Source: RGIG4097 sp964550635 (lineage in GTDB: Bacteria; Bacillota; Clostridia; Christensenellales; CAG-917). From it: DNA of 26,022 nucleotides. The notes below the pieces were generated by a model. The model did no database searches, was not told the DNA's origin, and was given only the letters and a program-made list of their open reading frames with translations. Positions 13,567 to 22,863 of the stretch are shown in pieces. Positions within the stretch are counted from its first letter, which is position 1. Every line of letters begins with the position of its first letter. A program made the translations under genes and the position numbers. The stretch is taken from the NCBI GenBank assembly GCA_964550635.1, contig CAZJZV010000020.1, positions 1 to 26,022 of the forward strand, read 5' to 3'.

Positions 13567-13600
13567 GTCATTGCGAGCGAAGCGTGGCAATCTCGCGGGA
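13567..13600 (+). repeat. Dispersed 34-nt palindromic repeat, copy 2
   Basis: The core GTCATTGCGAG...GGCAATCTC...GGGA is shared with the minus-strand copy at 552-585. The arms ATTGC and GCAAT pair. Flanking bases differ between the copies, so the conserved unit is about 34 nt. Confidence 0.75.
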
Positions 13601-13754
13601 GCGCACTTCTCGAATTAAAATAACCATCGTTTAAATATTAAAAAATATTTTTTGTGAGAAAAAATGCAATTTTACGTGTTTAATAAATAGAGGGTTGCGT
13701 CAACTATTGATGAGGTGTGGGCTTTTGCCGAAAATAGGGCAATAATATTCCGTA

Positions 13755-13783
13755 TTGACAATAGACAAGTTAACAAGTAAAAT
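13755..13783 (+). promoter_or_regulatory. Promoter of the lipoprotein/GLUG gene pair
   Basis: A consensus TTGACA (13755-13760), a 17-nt spacer and TAAAAT (13778-13783) precede a leader of about 55 nt. The leader contains a weak inverted repeat, ATCTA/TAGAT (13805-13809 and 13818-13822), before the AGGAGG site. Confidence 0.75.
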
Positions 13784-13845
13784 GTAAATGTAAACTTTTT
13801 CAAAATCTAGACTATTTTAGATATAACAAATTTAGGAGGTTGCTT

Positions 13846-14430
13846 ATGAAAAAAATTCTACCGATGATATTAGTATTTATAATGGTGTTTTCTTGTGTTT
13901 TCGCATTCACAGCGTGCGATCAAGAAGAAACGTTAGGCAAATGGGATATTCGTCAATTTTACGGAACGTATGAAAACGTGGATAGAGGTGTGAATTTTTC
14001 ATTGGGAACTTTTGGACATGGGGTTCACGATTATGGGAAAACAAATCATCTCGAAGTCGGAAAAGTCGTGACGATGGAAGGGGCATTTGATTTTGATTTT
14101 ATTTCGCAAGAGATTGCAGACTGGGCAAATGGTTATCTGAATAATATCACAACGCAAATTGTGATAGATGAAGAAAAAATTTGTATAGGAGAACTAGAAT
14201 ATTCATATGGAGCAACGTTTTCTTATGATATAGATGAAAACGGAGAATTATATGATGAACATTATCTGTTTCTTTCTTCAACAGATAATGAAAAAATTCT
14301 TATTACCGCAACGTATAGGTATTATCAAAAAGATATGCAATTCATCTTTATTGATATAAAAACAGTAAAGTATTTTAATGATGTTAAGTATACCATTCGC
14401 ATGTATTCCGAGATAAATATGGTAAAATAG
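13846..14430 (+). CDS. Predicted lipoprotein of unknown function
   Basis: I do not recognise the family. The 194-residue product begins MKKILPMILVFIMVFSCVFA, a signal peptide with a long hydrophobic core, followed by a lipobox FTAC with Cys24 as the likely lipidation site. The mature part is rich in Tyr, Asp and Glu with beta-strand-like alternation (for example DFDFISQEIADW) and has no recognised motif. ATG 13846 is chosen over the in-frame TTG at 13840 because AGGAGG at 13834-13839 is then 6 nt away. It is followed after 10 bases by the large secreted protein and probably shares its transcript and cell-surface role. Base composition is more AT-rich than in the replication genes, consistent with accessory DNA. 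Confidence 0.75.
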   Translation: MKKILPMILVFIMVFSCVFAFTACDQEETLGKWDIRQFYGTYENVDRGVNFSLGTFGHGVHDYGKTNHLEVGKVVTMEGAFDFDFISQEIADWANGYLNNITTQIVIDEEKICIGELEYSYGATFSYDIDENGELYDEHYLFLSSTDNEKILITATYRYYQKDMQFIFIDIKTVKYFNDVKYTIRMYSEINMVK

Positions 14431-14440
14431 TAGGGTAAAT

Positions 14441-17400
14441 ATGAAAAAACAATGGCATGTTAGGGATTATTTGTTCTTAATAATTTTGAGTGTAGTGCTA
14501 TGTTTGTGCATGTTAAGCATAAATGGTGAAAGCGTTGCATTCGCTTCGGAAGCAGATTTTACAGCTGTAAATGCAACCGCAACTTATGTGCACGCATACG
14601 TTTCAGATGCCATCAGCGCAAGGTCGCAACATTTATCAAGCAGCGGCACTTTTGCAAACAGATCGTATTTTAGGAACGGTAGTACTTTTACATATTCAGC
14701 AAATGCAGAAATGACTGCAACCATTTCAGCCGACGATAATATAATCAATATTGTCCCCAAACAGTATTTTACTACCGTAGGCGAACAAATGTATATAGCG
14801 GAACCTTACGGATATTACATACACACGCAAAGTAAATCAGGATACAATGTAGCTACCGTTATTATTTTCAAAATTGATCCTACAATAGTAGATTATGAGG
14901 CAACGATAACGATAACTACCGTTTTTTCGGCGGACTATTTTTATATAACGTCAAATGAGGTAATCGTGCCGTGTTATAAAACCAGTAATGGGAATGAATA
15001 TTCTAATGCAACAAGTGTAACCTTGTTAAACGGATTAACAAACGCGGTGGTTCCTGCCGTCAGTGTGAATTGTGCTTCGTCTGGCGAATTGTATTTTTAT
15101 TGTTTTGCGCCGTCAAAACAGTATGAGCTGAAAGATATTTCTTTTGCAACAAGAATTTATAATGCAGATTCTCTCAATCAATGTGACTCGGGATATAACG
15201 TGAATAACGATTATGGATATTTTATTATAGGCAATCGTTATGACTATAGTTCAACAAAAGTTGTTCCGGGAAACGTGGATGAGGCTTTAAATAAAATTCT
15301 CGATATGGGAGTCGGTTATATTATAAGCGCTCTCCCTATAGTCGGCAATATATATTCTATAACTCAAGCGGGGGTTACACTCAAAGACATAGCGGATAAT
15401 GCCGAAGAAGAGGCGGTTTATGATGAGACCAATCACAATTACTACTATTCCGGTTTGAGCACGTATAATACTCGTGCAACGCAAGCAGCGCATTATGGCA
15501 ATTTGATTAGAGGGTCTGCAATTGCTTTGAACTCAACGGACAATAACTCTTTACTGTTCAGAGAAAATGACTATGCAAAAGGAGTATTCAACATATCTCA
15601 CACGGATAGAGCGGACGGAATGATGCCGTACAGCAAGATTTATTTCGACATTGCGATGAAAGTTGTTAATAGAGATAGAACAAGTCAAACCGCGTTTTTG
15701 AATAGCAATGCAATAAGTATTGACATTAATAGCCCATATACAAAGACGGTGAGTGCGTTCAATACAAATGATTTCTATATGTTGCCCGAGGAGAATCAGA
15801 CGTTTTCGTTTACACCGCAATATACGAGCAATTATACGATTACACAGACGGGAAATACTTCACAAGTCTTTGTAAACGGCGTTCAACAGACTGCACAAAA
15901 CGGCGTATGCAACGTGTATATGAAGAAAAACACCACGTATACTATTCAATTCAGGAACACTTCTACGACGTCAGCCTGCTACGGCACGTTCAAAATCGAA
16001 TATGCAACAGGGGGAGCAAACAACAACGTTGCTTTGGATTACAACGATACATATGTTTTGCGGTATAAGCCCACATCGAGTGGTTTTTACACCATAGACG
16101 CAGGAACAAACGCCGTTTTGGCGGACGTATATATCTTGAACGAGAGCAACGGATTTGTACATTCTCATTCATGTTACGAGAAACGAGTATACGAGGGTTA
16201 TTTCACCGGAGGGGTGGACTATTATATCCACGTAAAGAAAACGCAAAACGTTGCGGATAACGCGACGGTTGAAATAGCTCCCGTTACGCGCACTTTCGTC
16301 GTGGGTGAAAATCCATCCATATCTCTTAACGCAGGGGACAACTATGTCTATTACAAAATAGTCGTTCCAAGCAATGCTCCCGCAAACCAACGATATAACT
16401 TCACTTTCGTCGGACTTACGACGAGCAATTTGTCTTACTATTTTAGAACCGAGACCGGCGCAGGATATAACATTTCTGCCATTGGAGTTGGTTATGTGTA
16501 TACACAATCACTGGAGGCGGGCAAAACCTACTATCTCGGTATAAAATGTCCGATTGATGCCACTGTTACCCCAACGTATACGATAGGCAAAGCAAGCCAC
16601 TTGTGGACAATATATAAGGACGGCGGAACAACCCCCTATGCGACCACGTCCGCAGATGAGATTTTGCTCACGAGAGGGCATAGCTATACTTTTGTGTTGA
16701 CGGTAGACAACGTGATCATAAATCCTTTGACGTATACAGGTCCTGAACAATCAAATTATGACGGAAACGGGACGATATCGGTATCGTCCGTTATAGATAT
16801 TACCGCAAGCACTTCAATCAAAGGGCCAAACGGAATGTTTAGTCTTGGCATTCAATACACCGTCGATCCGTCAGAAATCACAATTACTGCAGATTACGTC
16901 AATCAAGTTAAACTGGATTTCACCTTGCCCAGTGGCATTATAAAAATCTACTACGAGATTACAGGAATTGACCCCAACGGCACTTCCTTTAAGGTAATTG
17001 GCTCACAATCCGGAAACACAATCAATATTCTAAATAAGTTGGTCGAGAAAAACGCATTAGAAAGCGTGCGATTTAGCATTGTTGCGATAACAGTAAATAA
17101 GTCCGCCGGAGTCGGAACGATAGATATCCCGACAATAAATATCGGCGAGTGGATATCGTGTGAATATACTTATTCTGAAAGGGGACTTTTTGGAAGCGTT
17201 AATATATATATAACCAATGCGTTACAATTAAATAACGCTCGATATTATACTTGGCGTGATATATATTTTGGCAATGACATAAATTTAGCACAATATTATC
17301 CTTCGTGGACGCCTATTGCAGAATTTAACGCAATAATGCACGGCGAATTTAAAACGATAAACGGACTTAATATTACGATAAAAAATAACGATACTATTTC

Positions 17401-18052
17401 TAATTACGGGCTGATCGGCAAAACAACAAAAGCACAAAGTAGTATTATTATCAGAAGTGTAAACATTGTGACCGAGGAAAATTATAATCAAACAAGGCAA
17501 ATTTTTGTAGGGTCTATTGCGGGAATAAGCGAAGGCGGAGGCTTTTTGCAATGTGGTGCTTCCGGAAGCATAATCGTGCATAATCCTGTGGCAGCCGTCG
17601 GCGGTATTGTAGGTAAAATCTCAAATAACAACGTCTATATGTGCGGATTCGGGCGAGATGACCAACATTCTCTGATAAGAAGCAGTGGCGATATAGGCGG
17701 AATCGCAGGACATTCCGTCGACGTTGAATTTAATACGGTTGCAATTTCATATAGTACCATAGAGAGTTATGTTGTGTCAGGTAATAGCCGCTCAACCGGC
17801 GGTATTGTTGGATATATGATAAGAGGAAGTGCAATAAATTGCACTATCACAAGCGTAAATATAAATAATACAAATAGCACGTTGGTAACGAGCGATACCC
17901 CTAAAATGGGATATGTTGTCGGACATGCTGCAGGTGTGACATCTCTTGGCGCCGACATTGAGAATTGTTCTTACAACATAGCAAAACTTCAACATAAGGC
18001 GTACTGCTTTAAAGGAAGTGACTTGTATTATGGATTAAGCACAGAGTCTTAG
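14441..18052 (+). CDS. Large secreted surface protein with C-terminal GLUG-type repeats
   Basis: The 1203-residue protein has an N-terminal signal peptide (hydrophobic segment about residues 10-25, likely cleavage after VAFA near residue 35). The middle (about 440-720) contains several beta-rich segments of the type NQTFSFTPQYTSNYTITQ and DNYVYYKIVVPS, reminiscent of pre-peptidase C-terminal domains. From about residue 930 a module starts with WRDIYFGNDINL and WTPIAEFNAIMHGEFKTING, followed by GLUG-like repeats such as GGIVGKISNN, GGIAGHS and GGIVGYM, ending in unpatterned sequence. No LPxTG sorting signal or C-terminal membrane anchor is visible, so it is either released or held non-covalently. 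The ribosome site AGGG lies just after the lipoprotein stop, indicating an operon. The catalytic role, if any, is unknown. It is probably an adhesin-like accessory protein. Confidence 0.78.
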   Translation: MKKQWHVRDYLFLIILSVVLCLCMLSINGESVAFASEADFTAVNATATYVHAYVSDAISARSQHLSSSGTFANRSYFRNGSTFTYSANAEMTATISADDNIINIVPKQYFTTVGEQMYIAEPYGYYIHTQSKSGYNVATVIIFKIDPTIVDYEATITITTVFSADYFYITSNEVIVPCYKTSNGNEYSNATSVTLLNGLTNAVVPAVSVNCASSGELYFYCFAPSKQYELKDISFATRIYNADSLNQCDSGYNVNNDYGYFIIGNRYDYSSTKVVPGNVDEALNKILDMGVGYIISALPIVGNIYSITQAGVTLKDIADNAEEEAVYDETNHNYYYSGLSTYNTRATQAAHYGNLIRGSAIALNSTDNNSLLFRENDYAKGVFNISHTDRADGMMPYSKIYFDIAMKVVNRDRTSQTAFLNSNAISIDINSPYTKTVSAFNTNDFYMLPEENQTFSFTPQYTSNYTITQTGNTSQVFVNGVQQTAQNGVCNVYMKKNTTYTIQFRNTSTTSACYGTFKIEYATGGANNNVALDYNDTYVLRYKPTSSGFYTIDAGTNAVLADVYILNESNGFVHSHSCYEKRVYEGYFTGGVDYYIHVKKTQNVADNATVEIAPVTRTFVVGENPSISLNAGDNYVYYKIVVPSNAPANQRYNFTFVGLTTSNLSYYFRTETGAGYNISAIGVGYVYTQSLEAGKTYYLGIKCPIDATVTPTYTIGKASHLWTIYKDGGTTPYATTSADEILLTRGHSYTFVLTVDNVIINPLTYTGPEQSNYDGNGTISVSSVIDITASTSIKGPNGMFSLGIQYTVDPSEITITADYVNQVKLDFTLPSGIIKIYYEITGIDPNGTSFKVIGSQSGNTINILNKLVEKNALESVRFSIVAITVNKSAGVGTIDIPTINIGEWISCEYTYSERGLFGSVNIYITNALQLNNARYYTWRDIYFGNDINLAQYYPSWTPIAEFNAIMHGEFKTINGLNITIKNNDTISNYGLIGKTTKAQSSIIIRSVNIVTEENYNQTRQIFVGSIAGISEGGGFLQCGASGSIIVHNPVAAVGGIVGKISNNNVYMCGFGRDDQHSLIRSSGDIGGIAGHSVDVEFNTVAISYSTIESYVVSGNSRSTGGIVGYMIRGSAINCTITSVNINNTNSTLVTSDTPKMGYVVGHAAGVTSLGADIENCSYNIAKLQHKAYCFKGSDLYYGLSTES

Positions 18053-18064
18053 AAAACCGACAAC

Positions 18065-18094
18065 AAAAAAGCCACTCGTTTGAGTGGCTTTTTT
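18065..18094 (+). terminator. Terminator of the lipoprotein/GLUG operon
   Basis: AAAAAAGCCACTC and GAGTGGCTTTTTT form a 13-bp stem with loop GTTT and a long T tail, starting 12 nt after the stop codon. Confidence 0.93.
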
Positions 18095-18140
18095 TGTTTT
18101 TCAAGCGGGCAAAACGGCACGCAGATAATAAAAAAATGAG

Positions 18141-18174
18141 TTTTCCACAGAGTTTTTGGGAGTGGTGTGGAAAA
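18141..18174. promoter_or_regulatory. Inverted pair of DnaA boxes upstream of gyrB
   Basis: TTTTCCACA on the plus strand (18141-18149) and the same sequence on the minus strand (18166-18174) are separated by 16 bases. TTTTCCACA is one base from the TTATCCACA consensus. An almost pure A/T tract (about 18187-18268) follows, including the gyrB promoter. This could be DnaA control of gyrase, or part of the origin. Confidence 0.6.
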
Positions 18175-18188
18175 AGTGAAAAAAATAC

Positions 18189-18217
18189 TTGATATAATGT
18201 TATTATATTGTTATAAT
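18189..18217 (+). promoter_or_regulatory. Promoter of gyrB-gyrA
   Basis: TTGATA (18189-18194), a 17-nt spacer and a perfect TATAAT (18212-18217) lie in the AT tract 15 nt after the second DnaA box. The leader is about 55 nt and ends in AGGAGG. Other TATAAT-like words nearby make the exact start uncertain. Confidence 0.6.
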
Positions 18218-18278
18218 ATTCTATATATTATATTGTTTATAATATAGTAACTGTTTATATATATTTATAGGAGGAAAA

Positions 18279-20186
18279 ATGGAAGAGGTTAAACACAGTT
18301 ATAATGCGACCGATATTCAGGTGCTCGAAGGGCTCGATCCCGTCAGAAAGCGCCCGGGTATGTATATTGGTTCGACGGACACCAGAGGACTTCATCACCT
18401 CGTAACCGAAGTTGTCGACAACTCCATCGACGAAGCACTTGCCGGCTATTGCAATCACATTACGGTTGAAATCCTTGAGGACGGCGCGGTGCGCGTCACG
18501 GACAACGGCAGAGGTATTCCCGTCGGCATAATAGAAAAAGAAGGAAAATCCGCAGTGGAAGTCGTTTTGACGAAACTCCACGCAGGCGGAAAATTCGGCA
18601 GTGGCGGATATAAGATTTCGGGCGGTTTGCACGGCGTTGGCGTATCCTGCGTTAACGCACTTTCCGAATGGCTTGTCGCGGAAGTCAGACAAGGCGGAAA
18701 ACTTCATCGCATACGCTTCAATAGAGGTGTGGCGGAACGTCCTTTGACCGTCGTCGGAGACGCGGATACGACGGGTACGACCATCACTTTCTATCCCGAT
18801 TCCGAAATTTTTGAAACTCTCGAATTCAACTACGACACCATGAAGACTCGTCTTCGCGAACTCGCCTATCTCAACAAAGGTCTGACCATCGAAATCGCGG
18901 ACGAACGTCTCAACCCCGAACGTAGAGAAGTGTTCTGCTACGAGGGCGGTATCGTTTCCTTCGTCGAGAGCCTGAACAAAACCCACGACACCATTTTTGA
19001 AAACGTCATCTACTTCGACGCAAAATACGTGGATAGCGAAATCGAAGTCGCGATGCAGTACAATGACAGCTACACCGACACCATTCTCGCATTCGCAAAC
19101 AATATCAATACCGAAGAAGGCGGCACCCACCTTGACGGTTTCAAGGCATCCTTGTCCAAGGTCATCAACGACTACGGCACGAAGATGGGCATTTTGAAGG
19201 GTAGCGACAAACTTTCCGGCGAAGACGTGCGCGAAGGTTTGACCGCAGTCATCTCCGTCAAACTCGCCGAACCGCAATTCGAAGGACAAACCAAAACCAA
19301 ACTCGGCAACAGCAGTATGCGTACGGCGGTCGGAAAGGCGGTTGCAGAAGGTCTTGGCACTTATCTTGAAGAACATCCCAAAGAGGCGAAAGAACTCATC
19401 CTGAAGACGATTACGGCGCAACGTGCGCGTGAAGCGGCAAGAGCGGCAAGAGAAACCGCAAGACGCAAGAGCGCACTCGAAAGCACCACTCTCCCCGGCA
19501 AACTTGCGGACTGCACGGACAAGACTCCCGCAAACTGCGAAATCTATCTCGTCGAGGGTGACTCCGCAGGCGGAAGCGCAAAGCAGGGTAGAGACCGCAG
19601 ATTCCAAGCGATTCTTCCCCTTCGCGGAAAGATTTTGAACGTCGAAAAAGCAAGACTCCACAAGGTCCTTGAAAACGAAGAAATCAAAGCGATGATCACC
19701 GCATTCGGTTGCGGTATCAACACCGACTACGACGAAAGCAAACTCCGCTACGACCGTATCATCTGCATGACCGACGCGGACGTCGACGGCAGTCACATTC
19801 GTATATTGATGCTCACGTTCTTCTTCCGTTTCATGCGCCCGCTCATCGAGAACGGTCACGTGTATATTGCGCAACCCCCGCTCTACAAGCTCGCAAAGGG
19901 CAAACAAGAGTGGTACTTCTACGACGACGAAGCGTTGAACAAGTTCTACGAAGAAAATGGCAGAAAGGGCTATGATTTGCAACGTTATAAAGGTCTCGGC
20001 GAAATGAACCCCGACCAACTTTACGACACCACCATGGATCCCAAGTCCAGAACTTTGCTCAAGGTGACTATGGACGACGCTATCGCGGCGGACGAACTCT
20101 TCACCATACTCATGGGCGAGCAACCCGAGCTTCGCAGACAGTTCATCGAAGAGAACGCGAAACTCGTCGAAGATTTGGACGTGTAA
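18279..20186 (+). CDS. gyrB: DNA gyrase subunit B
   Basis: GyrB supplies the ATPase and part of the cleavage site of DNA gyrase, which introduces negative supercoils. In this 635-residue protein the GHKL ATPase shows VVDNSIDEALAG with Glu44 and VTDNGRGIPV with Asp75. The Toprim domain has EGDSAGGSAKQGRD from Glu426 and DADVDGSHI with Asp499, Asp501 and Asp503. The C-terminal YKGLGEMNPDQL motif is also present. AGGAGG lies 4 nt before ATG 18279. gyrA follows after 15 bases, so they form an operon. Here gyrB is separated from recF by more than 7 kb of unrelated genes, whereas recF-gyrB adjacency is common. A long open frame on the opposite strand is a codon-usage shadow. Confidence 0.97.
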   Translation: MEEVKHSYNATDIQVLEGLDPVRKRPGMYIGSTDTRGLHHLVTEVVDNSIDEALAGYCNHITVEILEDGAVRVTDNGRGIPVGIIEKEGKSAVEVVLTKLHAGGKFGSGGYKISGGLHGVGVSCVNALSEWLVAEVRQGGKLHRIRFNRGVAERPLTVVGDADTTGTTITFYPDSEIFETLEFNYDTMKTRLRELAYLNKGLTIEIADERLNPERREVFCYEGGIVSFVESLNKTHDTIFENVIYFDAKYVDSEIEVAMQYNDSYTDTILAFANNINTEEGGTHLDGFKASLSKVINDYGTKMGILKGSDKLSGEDVREGLTAVISVKLAEPQFEGQTKTKLGNSSMRTAVGKAVAEGLGTYLEEHPKEAKELILKTITAQRAREAARAARETARRKSALESTTLPGKLADCTDKTPANCEIYLVEGDSAGGSAKQGRDRRFQAILPLRGKILNVEKARLHKVLENEEIKAMITAFGCGINTDYDESKLRYDRIICMTDADVDGSHIRILMLTFFFRFMRPLIENGHVYIAQPPLYKLAKGKQEWYFYDDEALNKFYEENGRKGYDLQRYKGLGEMNPDQLYDTTMDPKSRTLLKVTMDDAIAADELFTILMGEQPELRRQFIEENAKLVEDLDV

Positions 20187-20201
20187 GAAGGAGGGACGAT
20201 T

Positions 20202-22793
20202 ATGGCAAACAACAAACCTACGGATTTCAAAGATAAAGAATACATAGAGCATCTTGCGGATAGCAAGATCGTCAATCTCGAAGTTCAAACCGAGCTCAAA
20301 AAGTCCTTCATCAGCTACGCAATGGCGGTCAACGTTTCCCGTGCTATCCCTGACGTCAGGGACGGTCTGAAACCCGTGCACCGCAGAATTTTGTACGCTA
20401 TGAACGAACTCGGTCTCACCCCCGACAAGCCCTTCAGAAAGAGCGCAATGGTCGTCGGTGAAGTGCTCGGTAAATATCACCCTCACGGCGACAGCTCGGT
20501 CTACGAAGCAATGGTACGTCTTGCACAAGACTTCTCAATCCGTTGTCCCCTTGTAGACGGTCACGGTAACTTCGGCTCCGTCGACGGCGACCCCGCGGCG
20601 GCATATCGTTACACCGAAGCGCGTTTGAGCAAAATGGCGCTCGAAATGATCAGGGATATCGACAAGAAAACCGTCGACTTCTATCCCAACTTCGACGACA
20701 CCAGAGAACAGCCTTGCGTTCTCCCGTCCAGATTCCCCAACTTGCTCGTCAACGGTTCGGACGGTATCGCAGTCGGTATGGCGACGTCCATTCCCCCTCA
20801 CAACCTCGGTGAAGTCATCGACGCTACCGTCGCGCTCATCAAGGATCCCGAACTCACCGTGGACGACCTTATGGAATATGTCCCCGCTCCCGACTATCCC
20901 ACCGGCGCACTCATTCTCGGTAGGGGCGGAGTGAAACAAGCGTATCGCACGGGTAGAGGTTCCGCAATTCTCCGCGCAAAGACGGAAATCGAAGAACTCC
21001 CCAACGGCAAGAGCCGTATCATCATCACCGAAATTCCTTACCAAGTCAACAAAGCGAAACTCATCGAAAATATCGCCGACCAAGTCAAAGATAAGAGAAT
21101 AGAAGGCATTTCGGATTTGAGCGAAGAAACCGACCGCCACGGCATGCGTATCGTCGTCGAAACCAAGAAAGACTACAACGCTCAAGTCGTGTTGAACACC
21201 CTGTTCAAACAAACGCAGTTGCAAGTCAACCATTCCATGATTATGCTTGCGCTCGTGGACGGCGTACCCCGCATTCTCAATCTCAAGGAAATCCTTGAAA
21301 ACTATATCGCGCACCAAGAGGACGTCATCACGCGCAGAACGAAGTTCGACCTTGAAAAAGCGCAAGAACGCGCACACATTCTCGAAGGTTTGACTATCGC
21401 GCTCGCGAACATCGACGAAGTGGTCGAACTCCTCAAAAAGAGCCCCGACCGTCAAGGCGCTATAAACAATTTAACCGAACGTTTCTTGCTCGACGAAGCA
21501 CAAGCCGTGTCAATTCTTGAAATGCGCTTGCAACGCCTCACAGGGCTTGAGGTTGAAAAACTCAACGAAGAACTCAATCAGAAACGCGCGGAAATCGCAG
21601 AGTATATCCGTATTCTCGGCTCGGAAGAGGCAATCAAGCAAATCATCGTCGACGAAATGCTCGAAATCAAAGATAGATTTGCCACCCCGCGTCTTTCCGA
21701 ACTCAGCTACGACTACTCCGAACTCGACATCGAAGACCTTATCGAAAAAGAAGACGTCGTCGTCAGCATGACTCACGGCGGATATATCAAACGTCAAGCG
21801 GTCAGCGAATATCATTCTCAACACAGAGGCGGCGTAGGCATCACCGGTCATAAGGCGAAAGACGACGACTTCGTTGAGAAGTTGTTCGTGTCCAACACCC
21901 ACCAAGAAATGCTCTTCTTCACCAATCTCGGAAAGGCGTTCAGACTCAAAGGCTACGAAATCCCCGAAGCAAGCAAGACCGCAAGGGGTAGAGCAATGGT
22001 CAATCTGCTCCAACTCGTCCCCGGCGAAAAGGTGCAAGCAATTCTCCGTCTGCCCGAAGAAAAGGAAGTCTACAATCTCATCCTTGCCACGAAGAACGGT
22101 CTCATCAAGAGAACTCCGCTCACCGAATTCGACTCCGTCAAACGCAACGGCAAGATAGCAATCAAGTTCAACGAGGACGACGAACTCGTCGAAGCAGTGC
22201 TCACCACCGGTAGCGACCAACTCATCATGGCGTCGAGCGAAGGCTACTGCATCCGCTTCAAAGAAGAAGACGTACGTCTTGTGGGCAGAACCGCAATGGG
22301 CGTCAAGTCAATGAAACTCCCCGAAGGCGAAAGAATGATAGACCTTGCAGTCATCCACGACGATAGCGAAATCATCACCGTCACCGAACACGGCTACGGC
22401 AAGAGAAGTGCGGCAAGCGATTATCCGCTCCAAGGCAGAGCGGGCAAGGGCGTCAAGGCGGGTACGTTCAACGACAAGACCGGCAAACCCGTCAATCTCA
22501 AAGTGCTTGACGACAACTCCGACGTGATGATGATCACGGACAACGGCATCGTCATCAGAGTGCATTCGGACGAAATCAGCAAGATCGGTCGTTCGACGCA
22601 GGGTGTCAGAATTATGCGCTTGAAGGACGACAAAGCGAAAGTCGTATCCATCGCACTTGCACCGTATGAAGAGGACGAACCCGAAGTCGAATACGATGAA
22701 GACGGCAATCCGATAGTCCCCGAAGTCGCGGAAACCGCGCCCGAAACGGCAAGCGAAACCGCAACGGCAAATGAAGTGAACGACGCAGAATAA
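20202..22793 (+). CDS. gyrA: DNA gyrase subunit A
   Basis: GyrA cuts and religates DNA and wraps it through its C-terminal beta-pinwheel. In the 863-residue protein the quinolone-resistance region KYHPHGDSSVYEAM has Ser98 and Glu102 at the positions of E. coli Ser83 and Asp87, which looks quinolone-sensitive. The catalytic Arg136-Tyr137 pair is in AYRYTEARL. The GyrA-box reads QHRGGVG (residues 540-546) instead of the usual Q(R/K)RGG(R/K)G, so two basic positions are changed. The protein ends in an acidic, Ala/Thr/Glu-rich tail of about 40 residues. The ribosome site AAGGAGGG is strong. The supporting pinwheel repeats are present, so gyrase rather than topoisomerase IV is favoured by position next to gyrB and near recF. 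Confidence 0.94.
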   Translation: MANNKPTDFKDKEYIEHLADSKIVNLEVQTELKKSFISYAMAVNVSRAIPDVRDGLKPVHRRILYAMNELGLTPDKPFRKSAMVVGEVLGKYHPHGDSSVYEAMVRLAQDFSIRCPLVDGHGNFGSVDGDPAAAYRYTEARLSKMALEMIRDIDKKTVDFYPNFDDTREQPCVLPSRFPNLLVNGSDGIAVGMATSIPPHNLGEVIDATVALIKDPELTVDDLMEYVPAPDYPTGALILGRGGVKQAYRTGRGSAILRAKTEIEELPNGKSRIIITEIPYQVNKAKLIENIADQVKDKRIEGISDLSEETDRHGMRIVVETKKDYNAQVVLNTLFKQTQLQVNHSMIMLALVDGVPRILNLKEILENYIAHQEDVITRRTKFDLEKAQERAHILEGLTIALANIDEVVELLKKSPDRQGAINNLTERFLLDEAQAVSILEMRLQRLTGLEVEKLNEELNQKRAEIAEYIRILGSEEAIKQIIVDEMLEIKDRFATPRLSELSYDYSELDIEDLIEKEDVVVSMTHGGYIKRQAVSEYHSQHRGGVGITGHKAKDDDFVEKLFVSNTHQEMLFFTNLGKAFRLKGYEIPEASKTARGRAMVNLLQLVPGEKVQAILRLPEEKEVYNLILATKNGLIKRTPLTEFDSVKRNGKIAIKFNEDDELVEAVLTTGSDQLIMASSEGYCIRFKEEDVRLVGRTAMGVKSMKLPEGERMIDLAVIHDDSEIITVTEHGYGKRSAASDYPLQGRAGKGVKAGTFNDKTGKPVNLKVLDDNSDVMMITDNGIVIRVHSDEISKIGRSTQGVRIMRLKDDKAKVVSIALAPYEEDEPEVEYDEDGNPIVPEVAETAPETASETATANEVNDAE

Positions 22794-22808
22794 GCGTTTT
22801 ATATGCAC

Positions 22809-22835
22809 AAAAGCGAGAGATAAACTCTCGCTTTT
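22809..22835 (+). terminator. Weak terminator after gyrA
   Basis: AAAAGCGAGAG (22809-22819) and CTCTCGCTTTT (22825-22835) pair perfectly around ATAAA. The T tail is short and no promoter is apparent before the next gene, so some read-through into the glucosidase is likely. Confidence 0.8.
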
Positions 22836-22863
22836 GTTATGATTTGAGAAAAGGAGAGAAATT

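Noticed and set aside
13446..13634. Small open frame upstream of the lipoprotein
   Set aside because: It runs through the dispersed repeat and A/T filler and has no ribosome site.
18255..20528. 757-codon open frame on the minus strand opposite gyrB
   Set aside because: Gyrase B is certain on the plus strand. The antisense frame has no ribosome site or family features and arises from biased third-codon positions.
20535..21455. 306-codon minus-strand frame opposite gyrA (and others opposite dnaN and the glucosidase)
   Set aside because: Shadow frames of well-identified genes, with no start signals.
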